From contig NZ_CP010827.1 of assembly GCF_000833575.1 (NCBI RefSeq), positions 1,120,980 to 1,184,979 of the forward strand: a DNA stretch of 64,000 nt, given 5' to 3'. The notes beneath the pieces are model-generated. The model was given only the letters and a program-made list of their open reading frames with translations, was not told the DNA's origin and did not search any database. The position numbers and the translations under genes are program-made. Positions 1-8,336 of this stretch are shown one piece after another (position 1 is the first letter of the stretch; each line of letters starts with the position of its first letter). This stretch comes from Corynebacterium singulare (lineage in GTDB: Bacteria > Actinomycetota > Actinomycetes > Mycobacteriales > Mycobacteriaceae).

Positions 1-66
1 TAGGTCTAGTGGCTCGGTAGATGAGGGGGCATGGCTGGGGGGTTAGCGCGGTAGGCGCCTTATTCT

Positions 67-128
67 CCCTTCGCGCTCACCGGCGCCTGTAAGAAGCCGA
101 ACCCGCCATCCGCGGTGAGCGCGAAGGG
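67..128. repeat. Solitary copy of the 50-bp inverted-repeat element
   Basis: Two perfect 14-bp arms, CCCTTCGCGCTCAC at 67-80 and GTGAGCGCGAAGGG at 115-128, face each other across 34 bp. The core GCGCTCAC-N34-GTGAGCGC has the same spacing as the copies clustered at 1874-2443, so this is an outlying member of that family. It lies downstream of the membrane protein gene that ends at 162 and could act as a 3' hairpin, but it has no T-run. Confidence 0.75.
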
Positions 129-161
129 CGGGATGGATGGGGATAGGCCGGGTAGTGTGGT

Positions 162-632
162 CTAGTCGTCGAGTTCGGCGTCGAGGCGGGCCTGGTCGCG
201 TTGGTGCTGGCGGCGTCGGAGAAACGGTGTGAAGATGATGGCGGCGGTCACGCCGGCCCCAGCGCCAACCAAGTAAGAGGTGGAGTCCGATGCGTAAGCG
301 TTATGGGCAATTCCGGCGAACATCACAATGAGCGGGATGAGGTAGACGGTCATTGCAGGCCAAATACGGCCAACAGGTGGGGTGGCGACTCGCTTGCGCA
401 GCCACGCCGTGCCGAAGAGATTGCCGATCATAGGCGGCGCAATGGCGAGAAAGCACAGCATGCTCATATTCCCAGGAAGAACCCAAGCGAGGATGGCTGC
501 GGCGACGATCTCGAGGAATCGGGTCGGGGTAGCGCTGATGGCATACGCTTTGTAAAAAGTCTCACGTTCGAATTCATCCTGCGATGCGCGCTCGATTTCA
601 TTGAGGGCGTAGTTAGCAATGGCGTTAATCAT
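162..632 (-). CDS. Small membrane protein paired with XRE regulator
   Basis: Unrecognised integral membrane protein of about 156 residues. An N-terminal amphipathic stretch is followed by about four hydrophobic segments (around residues 42-55, 59-75, 93-108 and 118-137) and a basic, then acidic, C-terminal tail. The start at 632 is chosen because a GGAG lies nine bases upstream; ATG 641 and a TTG at 647 are alternatives. It overlaps the end of the XRE regulator gene by 8 bp, so the two are co-transcribed and probably translationally coupled. Small XRE regulators followed by a multi-span membrane protein are a recurrent bacterial pair whose membrane partner usually has no known function. No function is assigned. 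Confidence 0.7.
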   Translation of the reverse strand: MINAIANYALNEIERASQDEFERETFYKAYAISATPTRFLEIVAAAILAWVLPGNMSMLCFLAIAPPMIGNLFGTAWLRKRVATPPVGRIWPAMTVYLIPLIVMFAGIAHNAYASDSTSYLVGAGAGVTAAIIFTPFLRRRQHQRDQARLDAELDD

Positions 633-834
633 GTTGTTCATCTCCAAATACTTCTTCGACGGTTTTTCCGAGTTCGCGGCATATGTCTAGTGCGAGGTGT
701 ACGGACGGGGAGTAATTGCCGCGTTCGATATTGGCGATTGTCTGACGGGAGACGCCTGCGCGTTCAGCGAGCTCAGTTTGGGATAGCTCAAGCCAGCGGC
801 GCCATTTGCGGACCATGTTGGGTTGCTCAGGCAT
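625..834 (-). CDS. XRE-family (Cro/C1-type) transcriptional regulator
   Basis: A 69-residue protein that is almost entirely one helix-turn-helix. The segment WLELSQTELAERAGVSRQT (residues 14-32) followed by IANIERGNYSPS is a textbook XRE fold, like the YozG and plasmid-type small regulators. Start ATG 834 has an AAAGGAGT ribosome binding site four bases upstream. It is the first gene of a two-gene unit with the membrane protein downstream and probably represses that unit; no operator was identified. DNA binding is a family inference, the HTH is seen directly. Confidence 0.88.
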   Translation of the reverse strand: MPEQPNMVRKWRRWLELSQTELAERAGVSRQTIANIERGNYSPSVHLALDICRELGKTVEEVFGDEQHD

Positions 835-888
835 TCATACTCCTTTACGGTCTGTCGTCCTTACATGTCTAAGTGTAAAGAATAATTG

Positions 889-1749
889 TCAAAACAGCAA
901 GTTCTGCAGGCATAAGTGCCACGTCCAATACGGCTGCGTCACACACGCTGGCAGCGTAGGCTCCCGCCCCTTAATCAGATCAAGCGTCGCCTTAATAAGG
1001 CGGAGGGCATCGTCGAGGTGGTAGTGGATATCGTCAGCAGTAAAGCGCAAAACTGTGTAACCGTGAGCGACAGCCGCATTCTGTTTCGATCTATCCGCCT
1101 GAAATATTTCGCTGCGTTTGTGGTACTCCCAGCCGTCGACTTCGATAATCAGCTTGCCTATCAAAAAGTCGAACCGATACCCAGCGATGAGCACGTTGTG
1201 ATCCGGGAATATGCCCTGCGATCGCAAACTCCTGCTGAGCTTCCTTTCGGACTGGCTATCCGTACCGATGGGGGTGTTCCGAATCGCCTCTTTCAGCTTT
1301 CGCGGCACGCGCCCCATCCTCTGGCGGTCCTTCTCCAGGCGACTAGGCCCTTCTTTACCGCGATAATGATGCTCCAACAAGTCACCGCAGGCACTAGCTA
1401 TCCGCCGAGCCGACCACAAGGCCTGCACCACGGGCAGGCCGTTCACCTTGGTCGTCGCTGAAAGTCGTGAATGCGTGACACGAAACTTTTTCCCCCTAAG
1501 CGTTCGCGGCCCCTCCGCTTCCAATGGGAACGTCAATGCGCGCCCGAGGTGAATCTCCCGTGCAGTCTTTCCTGTGAAATGAATGCGGCTGAGCCCATGC
1601 GCCAGGGCCCGCGCTACAGCGAGAGGTGTCCATTCATCGGTATAAATTCCCCGATGCACGCGGAAGAGACGACGCTCGCGAAGCTTGCGTCTTATAGCTT
1701 CCTTGCTCATCCCTTGTTCCCGGAGTTCAGCGGTCGTCCATGCCCTCAT
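889..1749 (-). CDS. AbiEi-like N-terminal domain / DUF559 endonuclease-like protein
   Basis: A 286-residue protein. The N-terminus (about residues 1-55, WTTAELREQGMSKEAIRRKL then VHRGIY) matches the winged-helix of AbiEi-type antitoxin proteins. The C-terminus (about 165-275) has the DUF559/Vsr-like nuclease pattern: a conserved RFDFLI, then IEVDGWEYH and a terminal VLRFTADDI. No AbiEii nucleotidyltransferase toxin gene lies beside it, so this is the solitary actinobacterial form, whose role is unknown. A longer reading from 1788 exists, but ATG 1749 sits 7 nt after TATTTT (1757-1762, minus strand), the leaderless pattern seen repeatedly here, so 1749 is preferred. Confidence 0.8.
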   Translation of the reverse strand: MRAWTTAELREQGMSKEAIRRKLRERRLFRVHRGIYTDEWTPLAVARALAHGLSRIHFTGKTAREIHLGRALTFPLEAEGPRTLRGKKFRVTHSRLSATTKVNGLPVVQALWSARRIASACGDLLEHHYRGKEGPSRLEKDRQRMGRVPRKLKEAIRNTPIGTDSQSERKLSRSLRSQGIFPDHNVLIAGYRFDFLIGKLIIEVDGWEYHKRSEIFQADRSKQNAAVAHGYTVLRFTADDIHYHLDDALRLIKATLDLIKGREPTLPACVTQPYWTWHLCLQNLLF

Positions 1750-1873
1750 AACGCCGAAAATAAGCACTGCGTGACGACGCCGCCGCAACCATCATCTCAG
1801 CCTGTGGATAACTTCCCATCGTGACCGGCCCCCAGGGCTCCGAATCAGTGTCTTCTGTGGATAACCACCTTTA

Positions 1874-2443
1874 GCGCTCACTGCGGAAGGGCCGTTGTGG
1901 TAGTGAAGATTGCGGGTGAGCGCGTAGGGAGGAGGGGCGCAGGGCCATGCAGGATTTCAGCACCGCGCCCCTCGCGCTCACGGGCAGCTGCTTGACGACG
2001 CTCCGCCCTCCGCCAGTGAGCGCGAAGGGCAGGAGACAGCTGCAACGCAGCCTTCTAGCCTCTTGCGCTCACGCGGGAGAGCCAGACCGGAAGCTGTGGT
2101 TACCGAGCATGAGCTCTAGCCTCTCGCGCTCACTGGGGAAAGGCTTCAGTGGCGTGAGCTGTCCACGGTGAGCGCGAAGGAAGGAGGTGGCGCGAAGAGC
2201 AGGAAGAGATGCGAAGGAAGGAGGTGGCGCGAAGGAAATAAGAGGGGTGTAGGGCAGGAGGAGGGGCGCGGGGCCAAAAGGACTGAAGCACCGCGCCCGT
2301 CGCGCTCACGGGCAGCTGCTTGACGACGCTCCGCCCTCCGCCAGTGAGCGCGAAGGGCAGGAGACAGCTGCCACGCTTACCGCCTAGCCTTTTGCGCTCA
2401 CGGGAGAGCGGTTTCAGTGGCGTGAGCTGTTCACGGTGAGCGC
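1874..2443. repeat. Array of 50-bp GCGCTCAC-N34-GTGAGCGC elements
   Basis: Five copies have identical geometry: 1874-1923, 1974-2023, 2126-2175, 2302-2351 and 2394-2443. In each, an 8-bp arm GCGCTCAC is followed exactly 42 bp later by its complement GTGAGCGC. A sixth, decayed copy starts at 2065 with a damaged right arm near 2109. Outside the arms, CCYTY on the left and GAAGG on the right extend the symmetry. Interiors differ between copies, except that 1974-2023 and 2302-2351 are identical inside and 2126/2394 share their right halves. The region 1789-2526 otherwise holds no convincing gene; 2444-2526 is purine-rich and unexplained. Confidence 0.8.
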
Positions 2444-2526
2444 GAAGGGCAGGGCGTGAGGAGGGTCGGGGTGAGAAGAGGGGCGGCGCGTGAGGAGGGG
2501 CGGGGCGTGCGAGCGGGAGCGGGAAG

Positions 2527-3948
2527 CTAGCGGGTCTCGAGGTCGGCGGCAGTGGGTAGCGGCAGGCGGGCCGTGGGAGAGATGCCGCGCGCCTTGGCAT
2601 TGATGACGCCGGCTACGGCAAGCACAGCAAACATGATGGCGGCTGAGATGAGTTGGATGCGGGCGGAGGCGTCGGTAAGCATGAGCACCGCAATAGCCGC
2701 GAACAGTGCCAGGGCACACCACGTGAGGTAGGGGTAGGCCCACATGCGCACGGGCAGTGGGTGAATGGCCTCGAGGTGTGGGCGCAGACGCAGCTGGCTC
2801 ACAGCGATGAAGACCCACACGATGAGCAGTGATGCGCCAGCGGCGTTGAGCATAAAGGACAGCAGCCAGCCGGTATCGGCGTAGTTGAGGATAACCATGA
2901 CCACGGACAGCGCCACAGAGAGCGCGATGGCAGCGGTGGGGACGCCGCGGCGGTCGGTGGACGCGAAGACCTTCGGCGCCTCACCACGAGAGGCCAGCGA
3001 GTGCATCATGCGGGAGGAGGCGTAAATCTGCGCATTGAAGGCAGACAACAACGCCAGGACGATGACGACCTCCATGATGACGGCGGCGCCAGGGATGCCG
3101 GCGCGGTCGAGCACCATGGTGAACGGCGACTCGGCAGCAGATTGCGCGGAGCCGAGAGAGGAGTATGGCAGGAGGAAGGTAATGACGAGGACGGAGCCCA
3201 AGTAGAACACGGAGATACGCGTGATGGTGGTGCGCACGGCGTTGACGAGGGACTTCTCCGGGTCCTCGGATTCGGCGGCGGCGATGGCGACAACCTCGAT
3301 GCCGCCGAAGGCGAAAGCCACGGCCAGCAGGCCGGCCGCGACGCCGCCGAGACCGTTCGGCATGAAGCCGTCCTCGAGGAAGACCGAGGTGCCGATGAAG
3401 GAGTGGCCGGGCAAGAGGCCGAAGATCAGCAGAGCACCGATGATGAGGAAGAGGACGATGACGGCGACCTTGATGAAGGCGAACCAGTACTCGAACTCGC
3501 CAAACATGCGCACGCGCAGCAGGTTGATGACGCCGAAGAGCGCAACACAGATGGCGGCGGGGATCCACGGCGGGCAGTCGAACCACGCGCCGATGAAGCC
3601 GGCCGCGCCGGTGATTTCGGCGCCGAGGACAGCCACGGTGGCCAGCCAATAGATCCAGCCCTGGGTAAAGCCGGCCCAGCGGCCGATGCCGTGTTCGGCG
3701 TACTCGGAGAAAGAGCCGGAGGCCGGGATGACGGTGCCCATTTCACCCAGCATCTGCATGACGAGGATGGCGAGGAAACCGGCGATGAGATAAGCCAAAA
3801 GAACAGCTGGACCGGCTGCGGAGATGCCCACACCGGTGCCTAGGAAGAGGCCCGCGCCAATGGTGGAGCCGAGCCCCATCATGGTGAGGTGGCGGACCTT
3901 GAGGCCGCTGCCGAGCGAGCGAGGAGAGGAATCGTTTTGAGCAGTCAC
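2527..3948 (-). CDS. APC-family amino-acid permease
   Basis: About 473 residues with 12 predicted membrane segments. The N-terminal signature HLTMMGLGSTIGAGLFLGTG and the later FAFGGIEVVAIAAAESEDP are characteristic of the amino-acid transporter branch of the APC superfamily (GABA, proline, lysine and aromatic permeases); the substrate cannot be read from sequence. GTG 3948 lies 7 nt after TAGAAT and is preferred; ATG 3957 and a longer reading to 3984 are possible. The gene is a close paralogue of the permease ending at 5022, with dapD between them. A terminator-like hairpin separates it from dapD, so it probably has its own promoter. Confidence 0.88.
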   Translation of the reverse strand: MTAQNDSSPRSLGSGLKVRHLTMMGLGSTIGAGLFLGTGVGISAAGPAVLLAYLIAGFLAILVMQMLGEMGTVIPASGSFSEYAEHGIGRWAGFTQGWIYWLATVAVLGAEITGAAGFIGAWFDCPPWIPAAICVALFGVINLLRVRMFGEFEYWFAFIKVAVIVLFLIIGALLIFGLLPGHSFIGTSVFLEDGFMPNGLGGVAAGLLAVAFAFGGIEVVAIAAAESEDPEKSLVNAVRTTITRISVFYLGSVLVITFLLPYSSLGSAQSAAESPFTMVLDRAGIPGAAVIMEVVIVLALLSAFNAQIYASSRMMHSLASRGEAPKVFASTDRRGVPTAAIALSVALSVVMVILNYADTGWLLSFMLNAAGASLLIVWVFIAVSQLRLRPHLEAIHPLPVRMWAYPYLTWCALALFAAIAVLMLTDASARIQLISAAIMFAVLAVAGVINAKARGISPTARLPLPTAADLETR

Positions 3949-3984
3949 CTTTAGCATTCTAGGCAGCCGCAGCGCGCGGCACAC

Positions 3985-4016
3985 AAAAAGCCTCCGCGGG
4001 TTTATTCCCGGGAGGC
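3985..4016 (-). terminator. Terminator of dapD
   Basis: On the minus strand GCCTCCCGGG, a short AT-rich loop and CCCGCGGAGGC form a stem with one bulged base, followed by TTTTT (3985-3989). It begins 16 bp after the dapD stop codon. Confidence 0.75.
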
Positions 4017-4031
4017 CTGAAGCGAACTCGC

Positions 4032-5003
4032 TTAGTTGTTGTGCAGGTCCTCGTTGAGGGCCACGGCATCGGACTTCCAGTCCACGGCTTCAACGGCACC
4101 AGTAGTGGAGTTGCGGCGCAGCAGCACGCCGGAGACACCGGAGAGCTCGGAGCCCTTGACGGTGTCGCCCTCGGAAAGCTCGAGGGCCTGCGCAATCTTG
4201 CCAAAGACTGCGATCTTGGTACCTGCGGTGACGTAGAGGCCGGCTTCGACGACGGCGTCGTCTCCAAGCGAAATGCCCACGCCGGAGTTTGCGCCGAGCA
4301 GGCAACGCTCACCGATGGAAATGACCTCCTTGCCGCCACCGGAGAGGGTGCCCATGATGGATGCGCCGCCGCCGATATCGGAGCCATCGCCCACGACAAC
4401 GCCCGCCGAGATGCGGCCCTCCACCATGGAGGCGCCCAGGGTGCCGGCGTTGAAGTTGACGAAGCCCTCGTGCATGACGGTGGTGCCCTCAGCCAGGTGG
4501 GCGCCGAGGCGGACACGGTCGGCATCACCGATGCGCACGCCGGACGGGACAACGTAGTCCACCATGCGCGGGAACTTGTCCACGGAGTAGACCACGACCG
4601 GGCCGCGGGAGGCGAGGCGGCCACGAACCATCTGGAAGTCAGCAACAGCGCAGGGACCGTAGTTGGTCCACACGACATTGGCCAGCTTGCCAAAGATGCC
4701 CTCGACGTTCAGGCCGTGAGGCTTGACCGCACGGTGGGAGAGCAAGTGGAGGCGAAGGTAGGCATCGTAGGTATCGGCCGGTGCCTCATCCAGATCCTTG
4801 ATGGAGGTCTCCACGGCGATGCGGGCTACGCCGCGCTCCTCGTCAGGGCCGACAAGGGCAGCGAATTGCTGCGGAGCCTCCTCCAAGCGTTGGGTGCCGC
4901 TGGCGTCTACAGGGGTATCGATGTGGACTGCGGGGAACCAGACATCCAGGACGGTGCCGTCGTGGGTAATGGTTGCCAGGCCGCGTGCGGAAGCAGTAGT
5001 CAT
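4032..5003 (-). CDS. dapD: Tetrahydrodipicolinate N-succinyltransferase
   Basis: DapD transfers succinyl from succinyl-CoA to tetrahydrodipicolinate in the succinylase branch of lysine and meso-diaminopimelate synthesis, so it feeds both protein and peptidoglycan. The 323-residue protein has an actinobacterial-type N-terminal domain and then a left-handed beta-helix made of hexapeptide repeats (about residues 165-270, for example [16 protein letters not shown]), ending in a C-terminal domain. ATG 5003 lies 8 nt after TAGGGT on the minus strand, consistent with a leaderless mRNA. dapE, the later step of the same branch, lies about 1.5 kb away on the opposite strand. Confidence 0.95.
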   Translation of the reverse strand: MTTASARGLATITHDGTVLDVWFPAVHIDTPVDASGTQRLEEAPQQFAALVGPDEERGVARIAVETSIKDLDEAPADTYDAYLRLHLLSHRAVKPHGLNVEGIFGKLANVVWTNYGPCAVADFQMVRGRLASRGPVVVYSVDKFPRMVDYVVPSGVRIGDADRVRLGAHLAEGTTVMHEGFVNFNAGTLGASMVEGRISAGVVVGDGSDIGGGASIMGTLSGGGKEVISIGERCLLGANSGVGISLGDDAVVEAGLYVTAGTKIAVFGKIAQALELSEGDTVKGSELSGVSGVLLRRNSTTGAVEAVDWKSDAVALNEDLHNN

Positions 5004-5021
5004 AGCGTCACACCCTAGCAG

Positions 5022-6380
5022 CTACTCAACGACGTGTCGCTTTTTCCTACCGGGCAGTAGGTGGAAGATCACAATCAGCCCAGCCGTCATGATGAGGACG
5101 GCGGAGACTTGCTGGCGGGCGGAGGCGTCGAAAAGCATCAGCACCGTCAGCCCCACCAAGGCCAGCACGGTTAGCCACGGCAACCACGGATAACCGGGCA
5201 CGCGCAGAGTGGTGAGCTCACCGTTGGCTTTCAGTTCGGGGTGCAACTTGATGAAGGAGGCCACGATGAAAGACCAAATGACGAGGAGGCAACCGCCCAC
5301 GGCGTTGAAAAGAAAAGCCAGCAGCCCCGGCGGGTTCCAGTACTGGAGGATGACTGACGTAAAGGCGCACATGATGGACAGGAGCACAGCAAAGATGGGG
5401 GCGCCTGACGTGTTGAGCTTGAGGAAGACATGGTGGGCGCTGTGGTCCTTGGCCATGTCATAAACCAGGCGGGAGGTGGCGTACATCTGCGCATTAAATG
5501 CTGAGAGCAGCGCTAGCGCAATGATGGTTTCCATGAAGCCCGCCGCGAAAGGAATCTGCGCGGCTTTGAGTACCAAGGTAAACGGAGAATCGGCCGCTAC
5601 ATCAGCGTCTTGGATGGCGCTGAAAGGCAGCGCCATGGTGATGACGATGATGGAGCCGATGTAGAAAATCATGATGCGCACGATGATGGCGCGCACTGCG
5701 GTGGCCACGTTGCGGGCGGGATTCTCGGATTCGGCTGCGGCGATCGTCACCATCTCGATGCCGCCGAAGGCAAAGGCCACCGCCAACAGGCCAGCGGCAA
5801 AACCTGGCCCGCCGTGCGGCAGGAAGTTATCGGTGAAGTTCGTGCCCGCCTGTTCCAGGGACATGCCGGGCAAGACGCCGACAGCCATGAGCACACCGAC
5901 GCCTAGGAAGGCGAAGATGGTGCCCACCTTGATGATGGCGAACCAGAATTCGAACTCGCCGAAACCACCCACGGCGGCAAGGTTGACCACCGCGAAGAAC
6001 ACCACGGCCACGAACGCGGGAATCCACGGTTCCACGCCCCACCAGCTGGAAATAATGGCCGCGGCGCCGGTAATCTCCGCGCCCATCACCATAACCAGCA
6101 TGAACCAGTACAGCCAGCCCAGCGTAAATCGGGCCCAGGGGCCGAAGGCCTGGCCGGCGTACGTGGAGAAAGCACCTAGAGAAGGCCGGGCGGAAGCCAT
6201 CTCTCCCAGCATCCACATCACCAGTGCGATAAGGAGGCCGGCTACCGCGTAGGACACGAGAACGGACGTGCCGGACATTTGGATTCCTAGGCCGACCCCC
6301 AGAAAAAGCCCCGCACCGACTGCGGAGCCGAGCCCCATCATGGTGAGGTGTCGGGTTTTGAGTTGTGTGGCCGCAGCCAT
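5022..6380 (-). CDS. APC-family amino-acid permease (paralogue)
   Basis: A 452-residue, 12-span permease. It carries the same signatures as the permease at 2527-3948 (HLTMMGLGSAVGAGLFLGVG near residue 11; FAFGGIEMVTIAAAESENP near 205) and is clearly its paralogue. A weak AAGGTGAT precedes ATG 6380. It ends 18 bp upstream of dapD on the same strand, while dapD has its own -10 box in that gap. Substrate unknown; its position between dapD and dapE would suit a diamino-acid or basic amino acid, but that is only inference. Confidence 0.88.
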   Translation of the reverse strand: MAAATQLKTRHLTMMGLGSAVGAGLFLGVGLGIQMSGTSVLVSYAVAGLLIALVMWMLGEMASARPSLGAFSTYAGQAFGPWARFTLGWLYWFMLVMVMGAEITGAAAIISSWWGVEPWIPAFVAVVFFAVVNLAAVGGFGEFEFWFAIIKVGTIFAFLGVGVLMAVGVLPGMSLEQAGTNFTDNFLPHGGPGFAAGLLAVAFAFGGIEMVTIAAAESENPARNVATAVRAIIVRIMIFYIGSIIVITMALPFSAIQDADVAADSPFTLVLKAAQIPFAAGFMETIIALALLSAFNAQMYATSRLVYDMAKDHSAHHVFLKLNTSGAPIFAVLLSIMCAFTSVILQYWNPPGLLAFLFNAVGGCLLVIWSFIVASFIKLHPELKANGELTTLRVPGYPWLPWLTVLALVGLTVLMLFDASARQQVSAVLIMTAGLIVIFHLLPGRKKRHVVE

Positions 6381-6470
6381 GGGACATCACCTTCAGCAAC
6401 GTTGATTGTTTGCAATGGGATGTACTTTACGCAATGCACTAACTGGCGGGGGACGCTAGCATGGCGGGTT

Positions 6471-7559
6471 GTGACTTTAAATCTTTTCGCCGACCCCATC
6501 GATCTCACCAAGGCGCTGGTGGACATCCCCAGCCCCTCCCATCATGAGGAGGAGATCGCCACTGCCGTTGAGGACGCGCTGCGCAGCCTTGACCCGAACG
6601 TGGTGGAGGTTCAGCGCTACGGCAACACCGTGTGTGCCCGCACCAACCGTGGCTTTGACACCCGAGTGGTGCTGGCGGGCCATATCGATACGGTGCCGCT
6701 GGCGGATAATGTGCCCCACGCGATGTCGGAGGATGGCTGCACCATGTATGGCTGCGGCACCGTGGACATGAAGTCCGGGATGGCCATTTATCTCAATGCC
6801 TTCGCGCAGCTTTATGACTCGGACGAGTTGAAACACGATTTGACGGTCATCGCCTATGAGGGGGAGGAGGTCGCCACCGAATTTAACGGCCTGGGACACC
6901 TGCAGAATGACCATCCGGACTGGCTGGAGGGAGACCTTGCGCTCCTCGGTGAACCTTCTGGCGCGATGATTGAGGCTGGCTGCCAGGGCACGATCCGCCT
7001 GCGCGTCACGGCACACGGCACCCGCGCGCATTCTGCCCGCGCCTGGCTCGGCGCCAACGCCGCCCACACCTTGGCCCCAGTCATGCTCAACGTAGCGAAC
7101 TACCAGCCGCGCGATGTGGAGATTGATGGCTGCACGTACAAGGAGGGCCTTAACATCGTCCACCTTGAATCGGGGGTGGCCACCAATACCATTCCGGATG
7201 AGGCGTGGATGTTCGTCAACTTCCGCTTTGCTCCTGACCGCACCTCTGAGGAGGCCCTGGCGCATATGAAGGAAGTCATTGGTGAGCATGACAACGTCAG
7301 CATCGAGGTCGATGACATCGCCAGTGCCGCCATGCCGGGGCTGGGGCAGGCGGCGGCGCGTGCGCTTGTCGACGCCGTCGGGGGCAACGTCCGCGCCAAA
7401 TACGGATGGACCGACGTCGCCCGCTTCTCCGAGATGGGAACCCCGGCCGTCAACTTTGGCTCCGGCGATCCGGGCTTTGCTCACAAGAAAGATGAACAAG
7501 TCCCCGTCGAGCAGATTAGCGCCGTGTCTCATGCACTTTTGAACTACCTGAAGGGATAA
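6471..7559 (+). CDS. dapE: Succinyl-diaminopimelate desuccinylase
   Basis: DapE hydrolyses N-succinyl-LL-diaminopimelate to LL-diaminopimelate and succinate. This is an M20-family metallohydrolase of 362 residues, close to the 369 of C. glutamicum DapE. Metal-binding motifs are visible: AGHIDTVP near residue 68, GCGTVDMKSG near 94, AYEGEEV near 128 and LGEPSG near 155, with HKKDEQ near the C-terminus. The open frame runs upstream to 6348, but that part has no family similarity. GTG 6471 is 8 nt after TAGCAT (6457-6462) and gives the expected length. The LOG gene follows after 6 bp, so they form an operon. Confidence 0.94.
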   Translation: MTLNLFADPIDLTKALVDIPSPSHHEEEIATAVEDALRSLDPNVVEVQRYGNTVCARTNRGFDTRVVLAGHIDTVPLADNVPHAMSEDGCTMYGCGTVDMKSGMAIYLNAFAQLYDSDELKHDLTVIAYEGEEVATEFNGLGHLQNDHPDWLEGDLALLGEPSGAMIEAGCQGTIRLRVTAHGTRAHSARAWLGANAAHTLAPVMLNVANYQPRDVEIDGCTYKEGLNIVHLESGVATNTIPDEAWMFVNFRFAPDRTSEEALAHMKEVIGEHDNVSIEVDDIASAAMPGLGQAAARALVDAVGGNVRAKYGWTDVARFSEMGTPAVNFGSGDPGFAHKKDEQVPVEQISAVSHALLNYLKG

Positions 7560-7565
7560 CACACC

Positions 7566-8336
7566 ATGACTCCTGAGCAACTGCGTACCCTGCGCGGACC
7601 TCTTCTCGTGCGGACTGCCGGTGAGCAGTCCTCCACCTTCGACCAGCGCCTGCTTGAATCCGGCGCGGACCACGAGTGGCAGCATGCAGATCCATGGCGT
7701 GTCCTGCGCATCCAGGGCGAATTTGTCGACGGTTTCGATGCCCTGGCCAAGCTGCCCAAGGCCGTCACCGTCTTTGGCTCGGCACGCACGAAGGAGGATG
7801 ACCCGAATTACGAACTCGGTGTCACTGTGGGCAAGCGCCTTGCGGAGGCAAAGTACGCCGTTATTACCGGCGGTGGCCCCGGCATCATGGAAGCAGCCAA
7901 CCGTGGCGCTCACGAGGCCGGCGGGCTCTCGGTAGGCCTGGGCATTGAACTGCCTCACGAGCAGGGCCTCAACCCGTACGTGGATCTGGGCCTCAACTTC
8001 CGCTACTTCTTCGCGCGCAAGACCATGTTCCTCAAGTACTCCCAGGCCTTTATCTGCCTGCCGGGCGGCATGGGCACCATGGATGAATTCTTTGAGGTCA
8101 TGTGCATGGTCCAGACCGGCAAGGTGACCAACTATCCCATCGTGCTCATGGGTACGGAGTATTGGTCCGGCCTGGTTGAGTGGATGAAGAACACCCTGTC
8201 GGAGGGCGGCTTCATCAGCCCCGAGGACTTGGATCTGTTCCTAGTGACCGATGATCCGGACGAGGCCCTAGCCCACATCGTGGCGGCGCACAAGGTGATG
8301 TCGGACAAGCGCGTGCGGGAGCAGGAGGGCAAGTGA
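7566..8336 (+). CDS. LOG-family (TIGR00730) protein
   Basis: A Rossmann-fold protein of 256 residues from the LOG family (cytokinin riboside-5'-monophosphate phosphoribohydrolase and relatives). The diagnostic GGGPGIMEAANRGA (about residues 100-113) and PGGMGTMDEFFE (about 167-178) are intact. Family enzymes split the N-glycosidic bond of nucleoside monophosphates; the physiological substrate in corynebacteria is not established by this sequence. It follows dapE by 6 bp and overlaps folP2 by 4 bp, the same neighbourhood as in mycobacteria. Confidence 0.9.
   Translation: MTPEQLRTLRGPLLVRTAGEQSSTFDQRLLESGADHEWQHADPWRVLRIQGEFVDGFDALAKLPKAVTVFGSARTKEDDPNYELGVTVGKRLAEAKYAVITGGGPGIMEAANRGAHEAGGLSVGLGIELPHEQGLNPYVDLGLNFRYFFARKTMFLKYSQAFICLPGGMGTMDEFFEVMCMVQTGKVTNYPIVLMGTEYWSGLVEWMKNTLSEGGFISPEDLDLFLVTDDPDEALAHIVAAHKVMSDKRVREQEGK

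Noticed and set aside
1874..2443. CRISPR array
   Set aside because: Copies are palindromic elements with irregular distances (about 50-130 bp) and no uniform repeat/spacer order, and no cas genes are near.
2130..2818. Minus-strand frames across the inverted-repeat array and permease end
   Set aside because: Composition is Pro/Arg/Ser-rich and follows the repeats; no start signals. Treated as noncoding.
6477..7958. 493-codon minus-strand frame opposite dapE and the LOG gene
   Set aside because: Both plus-strand genes have strong family matches and conserved order; the antisense product has none.
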